DNA of 6,401 nt from Candidatus Omnitrophota bacterium (lineage in GTDB: Bacteria; Omnitrophota; Gorgyraeia; Duberdicusellales; 4484-171), in assembly GCA_030631705.1 (NCBI GenBank), contig DAOVKQ010000041.1, positions 1 through 6,401 on the forward strand, in the 5' to 3' direction. Below, piece by piece: positions 6,382-6,401 of this stretch (the first letter of the stretch is position 1; every line of letters starts with the position of its first letter). Below the pieces are notes generated by a model. The model did no database searches and was not told the origin of the DNA. It worked only from the letters and a program-made list of their open reading frames with translations. The translations under genes were made by a program, and so were the position numbers.

Positions 6382-6401
6382 TTTTTTAAAAAAATATTTA
6401 A

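Noticed and set aside
6382..6401. AT-rich tract before the exporter gene as a promoter
   Set aside because: Only 20 bases are visible, made of A and T runs with no separable -10 or -35 elements. The true upstream region is outside the window.

Overview
The window is a single-strand block. Every supported gene lies on the minus strand, so transcription runs from the right edge to the left edge. In transcription order the genes are an MFS exporter (6381-5125), rnfC (5138-3855), rnfD (3871-2942), rnfG (2945-2391), rnfE (2331-1747), rnfA (1696-1115), rnfB (1101-298) and the first 73 codons of purN (219-1, cut by the left edge). No tRNA, rRNA, CRISPR array, insertion sequence or other mobile element is visible. 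No gene-free stretch exceeds 80 bases.

The core is a complete rnfCDGEAB cluster, all six subunits, in the C-D-G-E-A-B order found in anaerobic bacteria such as Acetobacterium. Rnf is a membrane ferredoxin:NAD+ oxidoreductase that couples electron transfer to Na+ or H+ movement. RnfC holds the NADH/FMN module and two [4Fe-4S] motifs. RnfB is the ferredoxin-facing multi-cluster protein. RnfA and RnfE each bring the conserved membrane Cys pair. RnfD and RnfG each carry the [S/T]GAT motif for covalent FMN. No ApbE flavin transferase, which would load those FMNs, is in the window. The sequence does not settle which ion is moved.

The gene spacing has two parts. The upstream half is compressed: MFS/rnfC overlap by 14 bases, rnfC/rnfD by 17 and rnfD/rnfG by 4, which suggests translational coupling. 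The downstream half has gaps of 59 (G-E), 50 (E-A), 13 (A-B) and 78 (B-purN) bases. Several of these starts lack a well-placed Shine-Dalgarno sequence. I see no terminator in any gap, so the whole block may be one transcription unit including purN, but the true promoter would lie right of the window.

The organism looks like a moderately AT-rich anaerobe or facultative anaerobe with Lys/Ile-rich proteins. A member of an uncultivated phylum such as Omnitrophota is a guess from overall style, with low confidence. Most of the window is ordinary Rnf biology. The points worth a second look are a C-terminal RnfB ferredoxin domain that keeps only one cluster's ligands, an RnfC without the usual N-terminal GG-x-HPP segment, an exporter gene fused into the operon by overlap, and a small 7-base tandem repeat between rnfE and rnfA. 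I did not find a convincing new system here.
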